Assembly (NCBI GenBank): GCA_965221635.1
Contig: OZ244902.1
Location: 1,488,001-1,552,000, forward strand
Reading direction: 5' to 3'
DNA: 64,000 bases
Source of the DNA: JAAXHB01 sp965221635
Lineage (GTDB): Bacteria; Actinomycetota; Acidimicrobiia; Acidimicrobiales; Aldehydirespiratoraceae
Position numbers and translations under genes: made by a program. Positions 1 to 8,924 of the stretch are shown piece after piece. The notes beneath the pieces were generated by a model. The model was given only the letters and a program-made list of their open reading frames with translations. It was not told where the DNA came from and searched no databases. The stretch's first letter is position 1, and the number at the start of each line of letters is the position of its first letter.

Positions 1-45
1 CAACACCGCCGCCGGCGCACGGGGCTCAGCCGTGGGGAGTGTTTG

Positions 46-2301
46 TCAGGTGGGTCGGCTTGCCGAGATCGCGGGGCGGGGGGCTTGGAGCCGTCCTTCA
101 TGGATCGCGGCTGCCGGGCTGGTTGTGTGCGGGTCGGGTTCGTTCCCAGGGGGTGTGCCTGGATTTGTCACCAGGGTCAGCGGAAGTGTGGTGGCGGGAG
201 GCTCCTGGGTTACCGGTGGAAGCGGTGGGACTGTGGTCGTGGTGGTGGTGGTCGTGGGCGCCAGGGTCGTCTCGGTGGGTGCCGTTGTGGTGGTCGCAGG
301 CGCCAGGCTCGTCGTGCTGGGCGCCGTCGTGGTGGCGGGTGCCAGGGTGGTGCTGGGTGGCAGGGTGGTGCTGGGTGGCAGGGTGGTGGTCGCGGGCGCC
401 GGGGTGGTTGTGGGCGCCAGGGTCGTGGTGGTGGAGACGGACGGGGTGCCGTCGCAAAGCAAGCCCTCGGGCCGGTAACGGGCGTGTACGTCGTCGGTTT
501 CGGTGCGGTTGTCCTGCAGCCACGTTCTGGTGCGCACCGTGCGAACGCTGGTGCAAGCCGCGCCTTGCTGCCACGTGAACTGGTCGGTCTGTTCCCCCTT
601 CACCCACGGCGTGGAGTAGAGCCGAACGGTTACCGACGTTGGCGTGGTTGTGGGCCACAGCATCACCCCGTAGGGCGTGTTGTTCTCAAGCACCAAGTCG
701 GGGTTGGGGTATGAGATGGTCGCCTCCCGTCCAAAGGGATAGCGGTCTATGTATATTGAATGACTCTGATACGATATAAAATCGAGCCCAGCAAAAAAGG
801 CCGCGTTGAACAGGGTTGTGGCGTACTGCGACACGCCGCCGCCCACGCTTTCGGTGAATACTCCGTGCTCGATCACTCCCGCCGACACGAATCCCTTGCC
901 CGCGGTGCGCGGCCCCACGTAGGTGTTCACGGAGAACTGTTGGCCGGGTTCGATGATCGCCCCCTGGGTGAGTTCGGCTATCCGAGCAATGTTGAGCACC
1001 CGGCTCTGACCGGCTGTGAAGTTGGTGGTGAACTCGCCGACGACTTCGCTGATTCCCAACGACTCGGCCCACTGACGGCCTTGAGGGTGATGCACTTCCT
1101 TGGGAAACACCACCACCTCGTCGAGGCCTTCGGCCAATCCCGTGAGAATGGTCCTGTGTGTGTCGGGGTGACAGCAGGCGAAACCGGGCTCGCCGCCGCT
1201 GATCAGCACTCGCCCGACGGGCTCTGCGGAGAAGTCCACGTTGAAGACAGCGGGTGACCCGTCGCTTCCGATCCCCGCAAACAGGCTGGCCACCGTGTCG
1301 GTGAGTCGAGGATCAAAGTCCACAAGAGTGTCCTGGCCCTCCCCGATCAGCATGATGAACGAGCGAAGCGCCTCCTCGCCTATGTCCGCCGCCTCGTCGG
1401 CGCCCTCGAAACGCACCCTCACGCCCCCGGCGGTGATCTCGTTTGCCACTCGTGCCAGCTCGGTGGCCCACTGTTGCGCCTCTGGGTCAGCCGGCACCCA
1501 TCCGATGATCGGCACCTGCACCGCAATCCTGCCCGCGGGATCCCCAGGCGATGCATCGGGATCATCGGGGCGGCCACGTTCAACCTTGGCGGTCACCGCG
1601 CCCTCCAGCAGCACTCGCGCCGAGTCGAGATCCGGTATCGGGAACTCCGCCCCGATCACCGGAACCAGCTCCCCGCCGCGCAGGGTGATCTGAGGGGTCT
1701 GCGGATCAATCCCCACCCCCAACTCCGCGAGCACGCCTTCGAGGCGGGCGGGGTCGGCAGTGATCGGGGGGGTTATCCCGTGGGTCACGAAGAAGTCGCC
1801 AAGCCACGCCTGTGGCTCGGGCACAAGCCGGGTGGGCCCACTGGTGAGCGCCAGTATTGCCTCGGCATCCACAACCATCCCCAGGTCGGCGCCGGTGGTG
1901 GAGATGGCCTGTTCCCCCACGATCAGGTCAATCTCAACGGCGTCAACCGCACGCTGAAGGGCGAACAGGGCGTCAGCCAGGTCGATTCCGTTCGCACCGG
2001 AGTCACCGGTCGGGGATGTCTGTTGTGTTTGCGTACCGCCGGCCTGAGTGCTCGAGCCATTCGAGAGACCGTCAATGACCCGAGCAACCACCAACCCCCC
2101 AAGCGCGGCGCCGGCGATCACCACCACCCACAGGCCCACCGTCGCCCACTCAATGCGCAGCCGCCTGCCGGCGCCCGAGCGGTCCTGGCCGGATCCGCCA
2201 CCGGATCCGCGACCCGGCCACCTCAAGCCGCGCACGCGGGACGCCTTCGAGCGCGAGTCGCCAGAGCGCTGCGCGCCGCCCCCGGGATCTGCGGGTGACA
2301 T
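46..2301 (-). CDS. VanW family protein with Thr/Pro-rich C-terminal tail
   Basis: Probable cell-envelope protein; VanW-family proteins occur near glycopeptide-resistance and cell-wall genes but have no settled activity. A basic, Gly/Arg-rich N-terminus is followed by one membrane segment (about residues 55-75, WVVVIAGAALGGLVVARVI) and a large extracellular part. The VanW core is recognised by GQQFSVN, VGPRTAGKGF and GGGVSQYATTLFNAAF. The last ~70 residues are a low-complexity Thr/Pro/Ala tail, like a wall-spanning or glycosylated stalk. I chose ATG at 2301; a TTG nine codons upstream is in frame. It is divergent from the lipoprotein at 2526, with 224 nt between them for promoters. Confident in family, not in function. 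Confidence 0.85.
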   Translation of the reverse strand: MSPADPGGGAQRSGDSRSKASRVRGLRWPGRGSGGGSGQDRSGAGRRLRIEWATVGLWVVVIAGAALGGLVVARVIDGLSNGSSTQAGGTQTQQTSPTGDSGANGIDLADALFALQRAVDAVEIDLIVGEQAISTTGADLGMVVDAEAILALTSGPTRLVPEPQAWLGDFFVTHGITPPITADPARLEGVLAELGVGIDPQTPQITLRGGELVPVIGAEFPIPDLDSARVLLEGAVTAKVERGRPDDPDASPGDPAGRIAVQVPIIGWVPADPEAQQWATELARVANEITAGGVRVRFEGADEAADIGEEALRSFIMLIGEGQDTLVDFDPRLTDTVASLFAGIGSDGSPAVFNVDFSAEPVGRVLISGGEPGFACCHPDTHRTILTGLAEGLDEVVVFPKEVHHPQGRQWAESLGISEVVGEFTTNFTAGQSRVLNIARIAELTQGAIIEPGQQFSVNTYVGPRTAGKGFVSAGVIEHGVFTESVGGGVSQYATTLFNAAFFAGLDFISYQSHSIYIDRYPFGREATISYPNPDLVLENNTPYGVMLWPTTTPTSVTVRLYSTPWVKGEQTDQFTWQQGAACTSVRTVRTRTWLQDNRTETDDVHARYRPEGLLCDGTPSVSTTTTLAPTTTPAPATTTLPPSTTLPPSTTLAPATTTAPSTTSLAPATTTTAPTETTLAPTTTTTTTTVPPLPPVTQEPPATTLPLTLVTNPGTPPGNEPDPHTTSPAAAIHEGRLQAPRPAISASRPT

Positions 2302-2525
2302 GGCGACAACTAACGCAGCCCAAGCCAAGCGTTGGGCGGCAACGAGGGGAGATCGTAAGCCAAACCAATTCCTCCAGGAAAATCCAACCAGCGCAGGCTA
2401 GTGTGCTCCAACGGCGATCGTGCTCCCAGGCTGCAACAGCGAAACGACGTTCAGCGAAGCAGTGCTTGGTGTCGGGTCACGGTAGTTGGGCGCATGCAAT
2501 ACGGGAGCCACAGGAGGCAGGAAGC

Positions 2526-3317
2526 GTGTCAATGCGTTGGTCGGTGATGGCGGCTTCAGTCTTGGTGGTTGGTGGGTTTGTCGGGTGCGCTGGGAGTACG
2601 AACACCGTGACTGTTCCGGGGGCGGAGCCCTCCAATGGACTGGGTGACAGGGCGTCGTCGGGCAGTTCCATCGATGATTCCTTGGAGTCTCCGGATGCTC
2701 GTGACCCTGCTGAATCAGGTGCGGACGTGACCCTGCCCAGTGTTCCTGAAATGCCTCAACCCACCGTGATCGATCCCTCACAGTTGCCTGAGTTGCCGCT
2801 GGAACTGGAGGGCCCAACTTTACCTGAGGTGGAGGACTTGCTACCCATGGGGAGCGCTGCTTCCATGATTGAGTCCTCCCATAGTGAGTTGATGAACTCC
2901 TATCCGATTGACCCTTCGTCGCCGGCCGGTGCCTTGTGCTGGGCAATGGGTTATGTTGTCAATCGAGAGATGCTCGTGAGGGTGGTCGGTGCGGCAGAGA
3001 TCCTTGCCGAGGAATATGGGGTACCCTTGGATGAAATGCGGTCTCATCTGGGTGTGGAGATGTCCTATGACGAAGCGAACCGCCAATTCACAAATGAAAT
3101 GGCATGGCTGGCAGGTTCCGAGGTTCCGACGGTGGCGCTTTCTGCTGACTTGCCGGACGTGGTTAGACCGTTCGCCGAAGCACTGTTCGCCGAGGTTGCC
3201 ACTGCCTCCACACAGGGATATCGACCGGAGGCAATGACTTACCTTGGTGAGCTTTCCTCCTCGGACGCCTTCAGCATGGCACTGCTCGAGGACCCCGGTT
3301 GCCTGTACTTGCAATGA
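2526..3317 (+). CDS. putative secreted lipoprotein, unknown function
   Basis: I do not recognise a family. The start is GTG 2526, placed 8 nt after a perfect AGGAGG (2512-2517); a second possible start, ATG, lies two codons later. The N-terminus is a signal peptide with a hydrophobic stretch ending in a lipobox-like FVGC with Cys21, so the mature protein should be lipid-anchored outside the membrane. An acidic Ser/Pro/Glu-rich linker follows, then a helical domain of about 150 residues with two cysteines (LCWAMGY and the C-terminal DPGCLYLQ) that could form a disulfide. The frame stays open ~77 codons upstream, but that part lacks a signal peptide and is unlikely to be translated. Confidence 0.7.
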   Translation: MSMRWSVMAASVLVVGGFVGCAGSTNTVTVPGAEPSNGLGDRASSGSSIDDSLESPDARDPAESGADVTLPSVPEMPQPTVIDPSQLPELPLELEGPTLPEVEDLLPMGSAASMIESSHSELMNSYPIDPSSPAGALCWAMGYVVNREMLVRVVGAAEILAEEYGVPLDEMRSHLGVEMSYDEANRQFTNEMAWLAGSEVPTVALSADLPDVVRPFAEALFAEVATASTQGYRPEAMTYLGELSSSDAFSMALLEDPGCLYLQ

Positions 3318-3359
3318 CGATCGGCACAGACTTGCTTGTGATGCCTGCTGGATCCCCAC

Positions 3360-3385
3360 CGTCCAAGGTGGCTCACACTTGGACG
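3360..3385. terminator. hairpin between convergent genes
   Basis: An 8-bp perfect inverted repeat, CGTCCAAG / CTTGGACG, with a 10-nt loop lies between the lipoprotein gene (+) and nucS (-). There is no T-tract, so it is only a probable bidirectional terminator. Confidence 0.4.
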
Positions 3386-3409
3386 TCGCTGGGGCCCTTG
3401 GGGGTGGAG

Positions 3410-4081
3410 TTAGAAGAGTTTTCCTTGGGGGGATTCGATGCCTCTTAGGGCGTCGTAGTCCACTGCTACGCAAGCGATGTTACGGCTCTCGGCGAGTGTA
3501 TGAGCCTGGCGGCGGATGACTCCGGCCACGAAGATGCCCCGCACCGGTGAAAGGCGGGGGTCTCGGTTGAGAAATCCCAGGTAGCGGGTGAGCTGTTCCA
3601 CGCCGTCGATCTCGCCGAAGCGCTTCACCTCCACCGCCACCGCAGCGCCATTGGCGTCGCGGCAGAGCAGATCGACCGGGCCGATGGCAGTGGGGTACTC
3701 ACGACGCACGAGTGTCAAGCCGTCCTCAATGGTGTTCGGGTCGGCGGCCAGCAGCTCCTGCAGGTGTGCCTCCACGCCGTCCTTTTGCAGGCCCGGGTCG
3801 GCGCCCATCTCGTGACTGGAGTCGTGCAGTACCTCCTCGAGGGTGATCGTGAGCGTGTCGGGCCCCGACTTCGACTTGATCCGCCACGTCTTCTCCTCCA
3901 CGGTTATGTGGTTGGGCGCGTTCATCCAGTTGAGCGGCTTGTAGGCGCCGCCGTCGGCGTGAACGGCCACACAACCATCGGCTTTCACCATGATCAGCCG
4001 CACCGCGGAGGGCAGATGAGCAGCCAGGCGGCCCTCGTAGTCCACCGTGCAGCGGGCGATCACGAGCCGCAACTCAAGCAC
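3410..4081 (-). CDS. nucS: endonuclease NucS (mismatch-specific)
   Basis: Mismatch-cutting endonuclease that replaces MutS/MutL repair in many actinobacteria and some archaea; in studied relatives it works with the beta clamp. The protein is 223 aa, usual for the family. The N-terminal DNA-binding/dimerisation half begins LVIARCTVDYEGRL and has AYKPLNWM. The C-terminal RecB-like nuclease half carries GPVDLLCRD (metal-binding Asp) and VAVEVKRFGEIDGVEQL (E-x-K), a PD-(D/E)XK site. The C-terminus ends GKLF, resembling the clamp-binding tails of this family. GTG start; the first 8 nt overlap the end of cysQ, so the pair is probably co-transcribed and coupled. Confidence 0.95.
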   Translation of the reverse strand: MLELRLVIARCTVDYEGRLAAHLPSAVRLIMVKADGCVAVHADGGAYKPLNWMNAPNHITVEEKTWRIKSKSGPDTLTITLEEVLHDSSHEMGADPGLQKDGVEAHLQELLAADPNTIEDGLTLVRREYPTAIGPVDLLCRDANGAAVAVEVKRFGEIDGVEQLTRYLGFLNRDPRLSPVRGIFVAGVIRRQAHTLAESRNIACVAVDYDALRGIESPQGKLF

Positions 4082-4928
4082 CGCCCCGGGAATCCAGAGC
4101 CGTCCTCAGCGTGGGGTAAAGCTCCGGGCGGCACACCACCAGGTCGGGCATCCACGGATCGGGCTGGTTGTAGCGAAGCTCCGACCCGTCGAGGCGAACC
4201 GCAACGCAACCCGCGGCAAGTGCAACCGCCGCAGGGGCACACGAGTCCCATTCGTACTGCCCGCCGCTGTGCAGGTAGGCGTCAACCTCGCCTTGTACAA
4301 CGGCCATCGACTTCGCACCCGCCGAGCCCATCGGCACCAGCTGCCCACCCAGCGTGGCGGCCACGAACTCGGCCTCGACGGGCGGCCTTGTTCTCGAAAC
4401 CGCAATCCGAACGCGCCCATCCCCGGGCGGCTGAGCCACAGACGGGCCGCCGGTGGGCACCGGTGGCGTATTCGCGGACGGCCCGGCACCGGTGACGGCG
4501 GGATTTGGTGGCGGTGAGTGGGGCGGGTTCAGGGTGCTGAGCACCACGCCTTGCGCGGGCAGGGCCACTGCGCCCACCACAGGGCGTCCGTCAACCGCGA
4601 GGGCCACGTGAACGGCCCAGTCGGTGCGTGGTGGCTCGGAAAACTCACGGGTGCCGTCGAGCGGGTCGACCACCCACACTCGCCGCGACGACAGCCGTGA
4701 TCGGTCGTCGGCCGCCTCCTCGGAGAGCACCGCGTCACCGGGACGCCAACGGGCAAGCCCCGCTGCCAGCAACTCCTGTGAGCGTTGGTCGCCCTCTGCC
4801 TTGAGGCGGGCCCCGGACGCGCCCTGGGCGCCCAAACGCTCGCGGAGCTCCACCAGCAACGCGCCCGCACCAAGTGCCAGATGCTCGGCCAGTTCGTGAT
4901 CGCTGGCAGCCCCCCGGTCGCAGGTCAT
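4074..4928 (-). CDS. cysQ: 3'(2'),5'-bisphosphate nucleotidase CysQ / inositol monophosphatase family
   Basis: Mg-dependent phosphatase, most likely removing the 3'-phosphate from PAP formed in sulfate assimilation; inositol-1-phosphatase activity is the alternative. The metal-site motifs are present: SEEAADD (acidic ligands near residue 70), WVVDPLDGTREFSE (DP-x-DGT), and EWDSCAPAAVALAAG near the C-terminus. Between the domains there is an unusual ~35-residue Pro/Gly/Ser-rich insertion (about residues 140-175) of a kind seen in several other proteins of this window. It lies upstream of nucS with an 8-nt overlap and 18 nt downstream of kgd, on the same strand. Confidence 0.88.
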   Translation of the reverse strand: MTCDRGAASDHELAEHLALGAGALLVELRERLGAQGASGARLKAEGDQRSQELLAAGLARWRPGDAVLSEEAADDRSRLSSRRVWVVDPLDGTREFSEPPRTDWAVHVALAVDGRPVVGAVALPAQGVVLSTLNPPHSPPPNPAVTGAGPSANTPPVPTGGPSVAQPPGDGRVRIAVSRTRPPVEAEFVAATLGGQLVPMGSAGAKSMAVVQGEVDAYLHSGGQYEWDSCAPAAVALAAGCVAVRLDGSELRYNQPDPWMPDLVVCRPELYPTLRTALDSRGGA

Positions 4929-4946
4929 TTCCTGCGAACCTTGCCG

Positions 4947-7900
4947 CTAGACGCTCATTGCCGCGTCCAGTAGCTCCTCGTGTTCCTGGGCGTGGATTCT
5001 GGCGCTGCCACAGGCCGGGCTGCCCGATTCGGGTCTGCTGATCCGCCGGATCTGGTGTGTTTGCTCGTGGGCCTCGTACAGGCGGCCCTTCACGGCGTTC
5101 CAGGGGCCCATGTTCTCGGGTTCCTCCTGGAGCCACACCAAGTCCTGCGTGCCTTCGAACCGGCCAAGGTGATGCGCCACCGCGCCGAACGGCCACGGGT
5201 ATAGCTGCTCCACCCGGCACACCGCCACCGGCGCTCCCCGGCGGTCGCGCTCGGCGATTGCGTCGTGGCCGACCTTGCCGCTGCAGAACAACACCCTCCG
5301 CACATCGGCCGGATCGAGCTCACCCGAGGCCACCGCGGGATCACCGAGCACCTCCTCGAAGGTGCCCGACAACAAGTCACCCACCGGCGAGCGTGACGCC
5401 CGCAAACGCAGCAGGGACTTCGGCGTGAACACGATCAGCGGCTTGCGAACGTCGTGGATCATCTGACGGCGCAACAAGTGAAAGAACTGGGCCGCGGTGG
5501 TGGCGTTGCACACCTGGATGTTGTCCTCCGCGGCAAGCAACAGGAACCGCTCCACACGGGCCGAGGAATGCTCGGGGCCCTGACCCTCCAAACCGTGAGG
5601 CAACAACATCACCAGCCCGCAACGCTGCTGCCATTTGTCCTCGGCGGCCACGATGAACTGATCGATGATGATCTGCGCGCCGTTGGCAAAATCGCCGAAC
5701 TGCGCCTCCCAGATCACCAGCGCCTCCGGGCTGGCGGTGGAGTACCCGTACTCGAAGCCCAACGCCGCGTACTCCGACAGCAGCGAGTCGTAAATCCACA
5801 GCTTCGAACCACCCGAGCAAAGCGACTGCAGCGGCACGTACTCGTCGGTGGTGTCGTAGTCCACCAGCGTGGAATGACGGTGCGAGAACGTGCCCCGGCG
5901 CGAGTCCTGCCCGCTGAGGCGCACCGACACGCCCTCCATCAGCAACGACCCGAACGCCATGGCCTCACCCAGCGCCCAGTCGATCTCGCCCTCCTCGTAC
6001 ATCTTGTGACGCTGATCGAACTGGCGGGCCAGTTTGGGATGCATCGCGAAACCGTCGGGCGTGGTACACAGCGCGTCGTAGATCCGCTTCAGTTTCACCG
6101 CGTCGATGGCGGTGCGCACATGAGGAAGCACCCCGATGGGAGCGGGGCGGGCCTTGGCTCGCACCTCGTTGTCGGGAATCTGGTGGCGGGTTTCGTCCAG
6201 GGCGGACTGCAACTGCTCTCGAATGTCGGCCAGGGCGGCCTCCTCGGATTCGGGGGAGAGGTCGCCACGGTTGATGAGTGCACGTGTGTACTGCTCGCGC
6301 ACGGTGGGTTTGGCGTTGATCCGCCGGTACATCTCCGGCAGCGTGTAGCTGGGATCGTCGGCTTCGTTGTGGCCGTAACGCCGGTAGCAGATCATGTCGA
6401 TCACGACGTCCTTGTTGAACCTCTGACGAAAGTCGAAAGCGAGCCGTGCCACCCGCACGCACGCCTCGGGATCGTCTCCGTTCACATGGAAAATCGGTGA
6501 GCCGATCATCTTGGCCACATCGGTGGAGTACTCCGATGAGCGCGCCTCTTCGGGACGGGTGGTGAAACCGAGCTGGTTGTTGATGATCACGTGGATCGTT
6601 CCGCCCACCGTGTAGCCCTTGATCTGGCTGAGGTTCAACGTTTCGGCCACCACACCCTGACCGGCGAAGGCGGCATCGCCGTGGATCAGCAACGCCAACA
6701 CGGGGAACTCACCGAAACCTGCGTCCGGTTCGATTGCGTCCATGCGCGCCCGGGCCATGCCCACCACCACCGGATCGACCGCCTCGAGGTGAGAGGGATT
6801 GGCGGCCATCTCCACCTCGATCTGGTTGCCCGACGGACTTTGGTACACCCCGTGCTGGCCGAGGTGGTACTTCACGTCGCCGGAGCCTTGGCTTTGCTCC
6901 TCGGTGACCGCCCCCTCGAACTCGCTGAAGAGTTCCTGGTAGCTCTTGCCCACCAGGTTCACCAGCACGTTGAGCCGACCCCGATGGGCCATGCCCATCA
7001 CCACCGAGGCCATCTGCGCGTCGGCGGCCTCGGCGAGCACCGCGTCCACCAAGGGCACCGCCGACTCGGCGCCCTCAAGCCCGAAACGCTTCTGGCCCAC
7101 GTACTTGGTGTTCAAGAAGTTGCCGAGCGCCTCCGCGGAGTTCAAGCAACTCAGAATGTGGCGTTGATCCTCGTGTTTGAGGGTGGTCTCGGCGCCCTCG
7201 ATTTGTTCTTGGATCCAGCGCTTCTCGGCGGGGTTCTGGATGTGCATGTACTCCACGCCAACGGTGCGGCAGTAGGCGTCGCGCAGCACGCCGAGCAGGT
7301 CGCCCAGAGCCATGCGCTGCTGGCCGCCCGGGGTGGCGTAGATGCCGGCCTGGCTGCCGGTGAGGAACTGCCGGTCGAGGTCCCAAATCGTGAGCCCGTA
7401 GGTGGCCGGGTCGAGCTCGGCGTGCATCACCGGCTCGCGCACCTGCAGCGGATCGAGGTCGGCTATCAGGTGGCCACGAACGCGGTACTGGTTGATGAGC
7501 TGGTTCACCTTGGCCTGCTTTTCCAGCATGGCCGCCTCGCGGTCAACCGGATTGAAGTCCTGACGCCAGCGCACCGCCGAGTACGGATTGCCCATGGCGC
7601 GGAACGCCAGGTCGTAGAAGTCGTCGGCGCCGAGGAGCAGGTCGTGCATCTGGCGAAGGAACATGCCCGACTCGGCGCCTTGAATCACCCGGTGGTCATA
7701 AGTGCTGGTGATCGTCACCAGTTTGCTCACGCCGAAATCTGCGAGCACCGCGGGGTCGGCGCCCTCGAACTCGGCGGGGAAGGCCAGCGAACCGATCCCC
7801 ACGATCGTTCCCTGACCACCCATCAGGCGCGGCACCGACTGGCGGGTGCCGATCATGCCCGGATTGGTGATGGTGACCGTGGCGCCCACCAGGTCATCGG

Positions 7901-8633
7901 GTGTGAGCTTGTTGTTGCGGGCCTTGTTCACCTGCGCGTCGTAGGCGTCCACGAACTCTCGGAAGTCGAGCGTGTCGGCTTGGTGTACCACCGGCACCAC
8001 CAGGCTCCGGCTGCCGTCGGAACGGGCCAGGTCCACCGCCAGTCCCAGGTTCACGTGCTCGTTGTGTACCACCATGGGAGTGCCGTCTGAGGTGGTGTAG
8101 GTGTTGTTCATGGCCGGCACCCCGTCGGCTATGGCCCGCACCACGGCGTATCCGATCAGATGAGTGAACGACACCTTCCCGCCGGGGCCGCCCATCTTGC
8201 GGCTGAGATGTCCGTTGAGGATCTTGCGGTTCACCTCCAACAGGCGGGCCGGAACCTCCCGGAAACTGGTGGCGGTGGGAACGGCAAGGCTGGCCTCCAT
8301 GTTGGAGGCGATGCGCGCCGCCGCGCCCCGCAGCACCTGAGCGCCGGGATGGTTGGGCGCTGCACCGGCAGGCGACGGCTTGGCTGCGGGGCCCGCTGAG
8401 GTTGCCTTCGCAGATGCGGCTTGTGGTTTCACCTTGGCCTTGTCAGCGGTCTTGCTCGCCGTTGCCGCAGGGCGTGCGGTTGCCGCGCTGGCGCCGGTTT
8501 CCGATGCGAACATGGCTTGCCAGCTTGCGTCCACGCTGGTGGGGTCTGCTTGCCACTGCTCGCGCATTTCGTCTACAAGCCAGGCGTTGGCTCCGAGCGC
8601 GTCGTCGTGGCTCATTGTGGGATCTTCGGCCAT
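4947..8633 (-). CDS. kgd: multifunctional 2-oxoglutarate decarboxylase/dehydrogenase (E1 with fused E2-type domain)
   Basis: Actinobacterial TCA-cycle enzyme. It decarboxylates 2-oxoglutarate with thiamine diphosphate and feeds succinyl-CoA formation or the carboligase reaction. The 1228 aa agree with the ~1230 aa of mycobacterial Kgd. Order: a short N-terminal segment (ANAWLVDEMREQWQADP), an Ala/Lys/Pro-rich linker, an E2-like acyltransferase core without a lipoyl domain (YDHRVIQGAESG near residue 313 holds the catalytic His), then the ThDP E1 domains (GMAHRGRLNVL near 550; GDAAFAGQGVVAETLNL near 650; GQDSRRGTFSHRHS near 905). The GarA/FHA regulator known in relatives is not in the window. 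It depends on ThDP, which the thiamine importer at 39-43 kb could supply. Confidence 0.97.
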   Translation of the reverse strand: MAEDPTMSHDDALGANAWLVDEMREQWQADPTSVDASWQAMFASETGASAATARPAATASKTADKAKVKPQAASAKATSAGPAAKPSPAGAAPNHPGAQVLRGAAARIASNMEASLAVPTATSFREVPARLLEVNRKILNGHLSRKMGGPGGKVSFTHLIGYAVVRAIADGVPAMNNTYTTSDGTPMVVHNEHVNLGLAVDLARSDGSRSLVVPVVHQADTLDFREFVDAYDAQVNKARNNKLTPDDLVGATVTITNPGMIGTRQSVPRLMGGQGTIVGIGSLAFPAEFEGADPAVLADFGVSKLVTITSTYDHRVIQGAESGMFLRQMHDLLLGADDFYDLAFRAMGNPYSAVRWRQDFNPVDREAAMLEKQAKVNQLINQYRVRGHLIADLDPLQVREPVMHAELDPATYGLTIWDLDRQFLTGSQAGIYATPGGQQRMALGDLLGVLRDAYCRTVGVEYMHIQNPAEKRWIQEQIEGAETTLKHEDQRHILSCLNSAEALGNFLNTKYVGQKRFGLEGAESAVPLVDAVLAEAADAQMASVVMGMAHRGRLNVLVNLVGKSYQELFSEFEGAVTEEQSQGSGDVKYHLGQHGVYQSPSGNQIEVEMAANPSHLEAVDPVVVGMARARMDAIEPDAGFGEFPVLALLIHGDAAFAGQGVVAETLNLSQIKGYTVGGTIHVIINNQLGFTTRPEEARSSEYSTDVAKMIGSPIFHVNGDDPEACVRVARLAFDFRQRFNKDVVIDMICYRRYGHNEADDPSYTLPEMYRRINAKPTVREQYTRALINRGDLSPESEEAALADIREQLQSALDETRHQIPDNEVRAKARPAPIGVLPHVRTAIDAVKLKRIYDALCTTPDGFAMHPKLARQFDQRHKMYEEGEIDWALGEAMAFGSLLMEGVSVRLSGQDSRRGTFSHRHSTLVDYDTTDEYVPLQSLCSGGSKLWIYDSLLSEYAALGFEYGYSTASPEALVIWEAQFGDFANGAQIIIDQFIVAAEDKWQQRCGLVMLLPHGLEGQGPEHSSARVERFLLLAAEDNIQVCNATTAAQFFHLLRRQMIHDVRKPLIVFTPKSLLRLRASRSPVGDLLSGTFEEVLGDPAVASGELDPADVRRVLFCSGKVGHDAIAERDRRGAPVAVCRVEQLYPWPFGAVAHHLGRFEGTQDLVWLQEEPENMGPWNAVKGRLYEAHEQTHQIRRISRPESGSPACGSARIHAQEHEELLDAAMSV

Positions 8634-8924
8634 GGCGCGATCCTACGCGTGGGCCCTTGGGTGTGTCCTGTCCACACGCTCCCCCGCAAACCCGGCCCCG
8701 GCGCTGCTCCTTGTTGTGTCACAGGCGCTGTCGGCGGTGTCGTGCCCGTACGCACACCGCCGAAACTTGGCGCGTTAGTGTCACCGCGTGTGTGAAATCC
8801 GAAGCCCACACAAATCCGAACAAGGAGGGGCTCTTCTCGCCCGGATCACCGTGTCCTCGCTCTTGCGCGTTGATGAAGCACGATATCTATCAAAATATGA
8901 TGTACTGTATGAGAATTGTAACCG
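8634..8924. promoter_or_regulatory. divergent promoter region kgd / xthA
   Basis: 291 nt without an annotated gene. Most is GC-rich, but 8878-8935 is a sharp A/T-rich patch. It has a -10-like TATGAT at 8896-8901 pointing towards xthA, without a well-placed -35. An 11-bp repeat, ATGAGAAT(T/C)GT, occurs at 8909-8919 and at the xthA start (8925-8935). The first copy opens a 9-codon frame (MRIVTDENR) that stops at 8936-8938, inside xthA. Confidence 0.45.
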
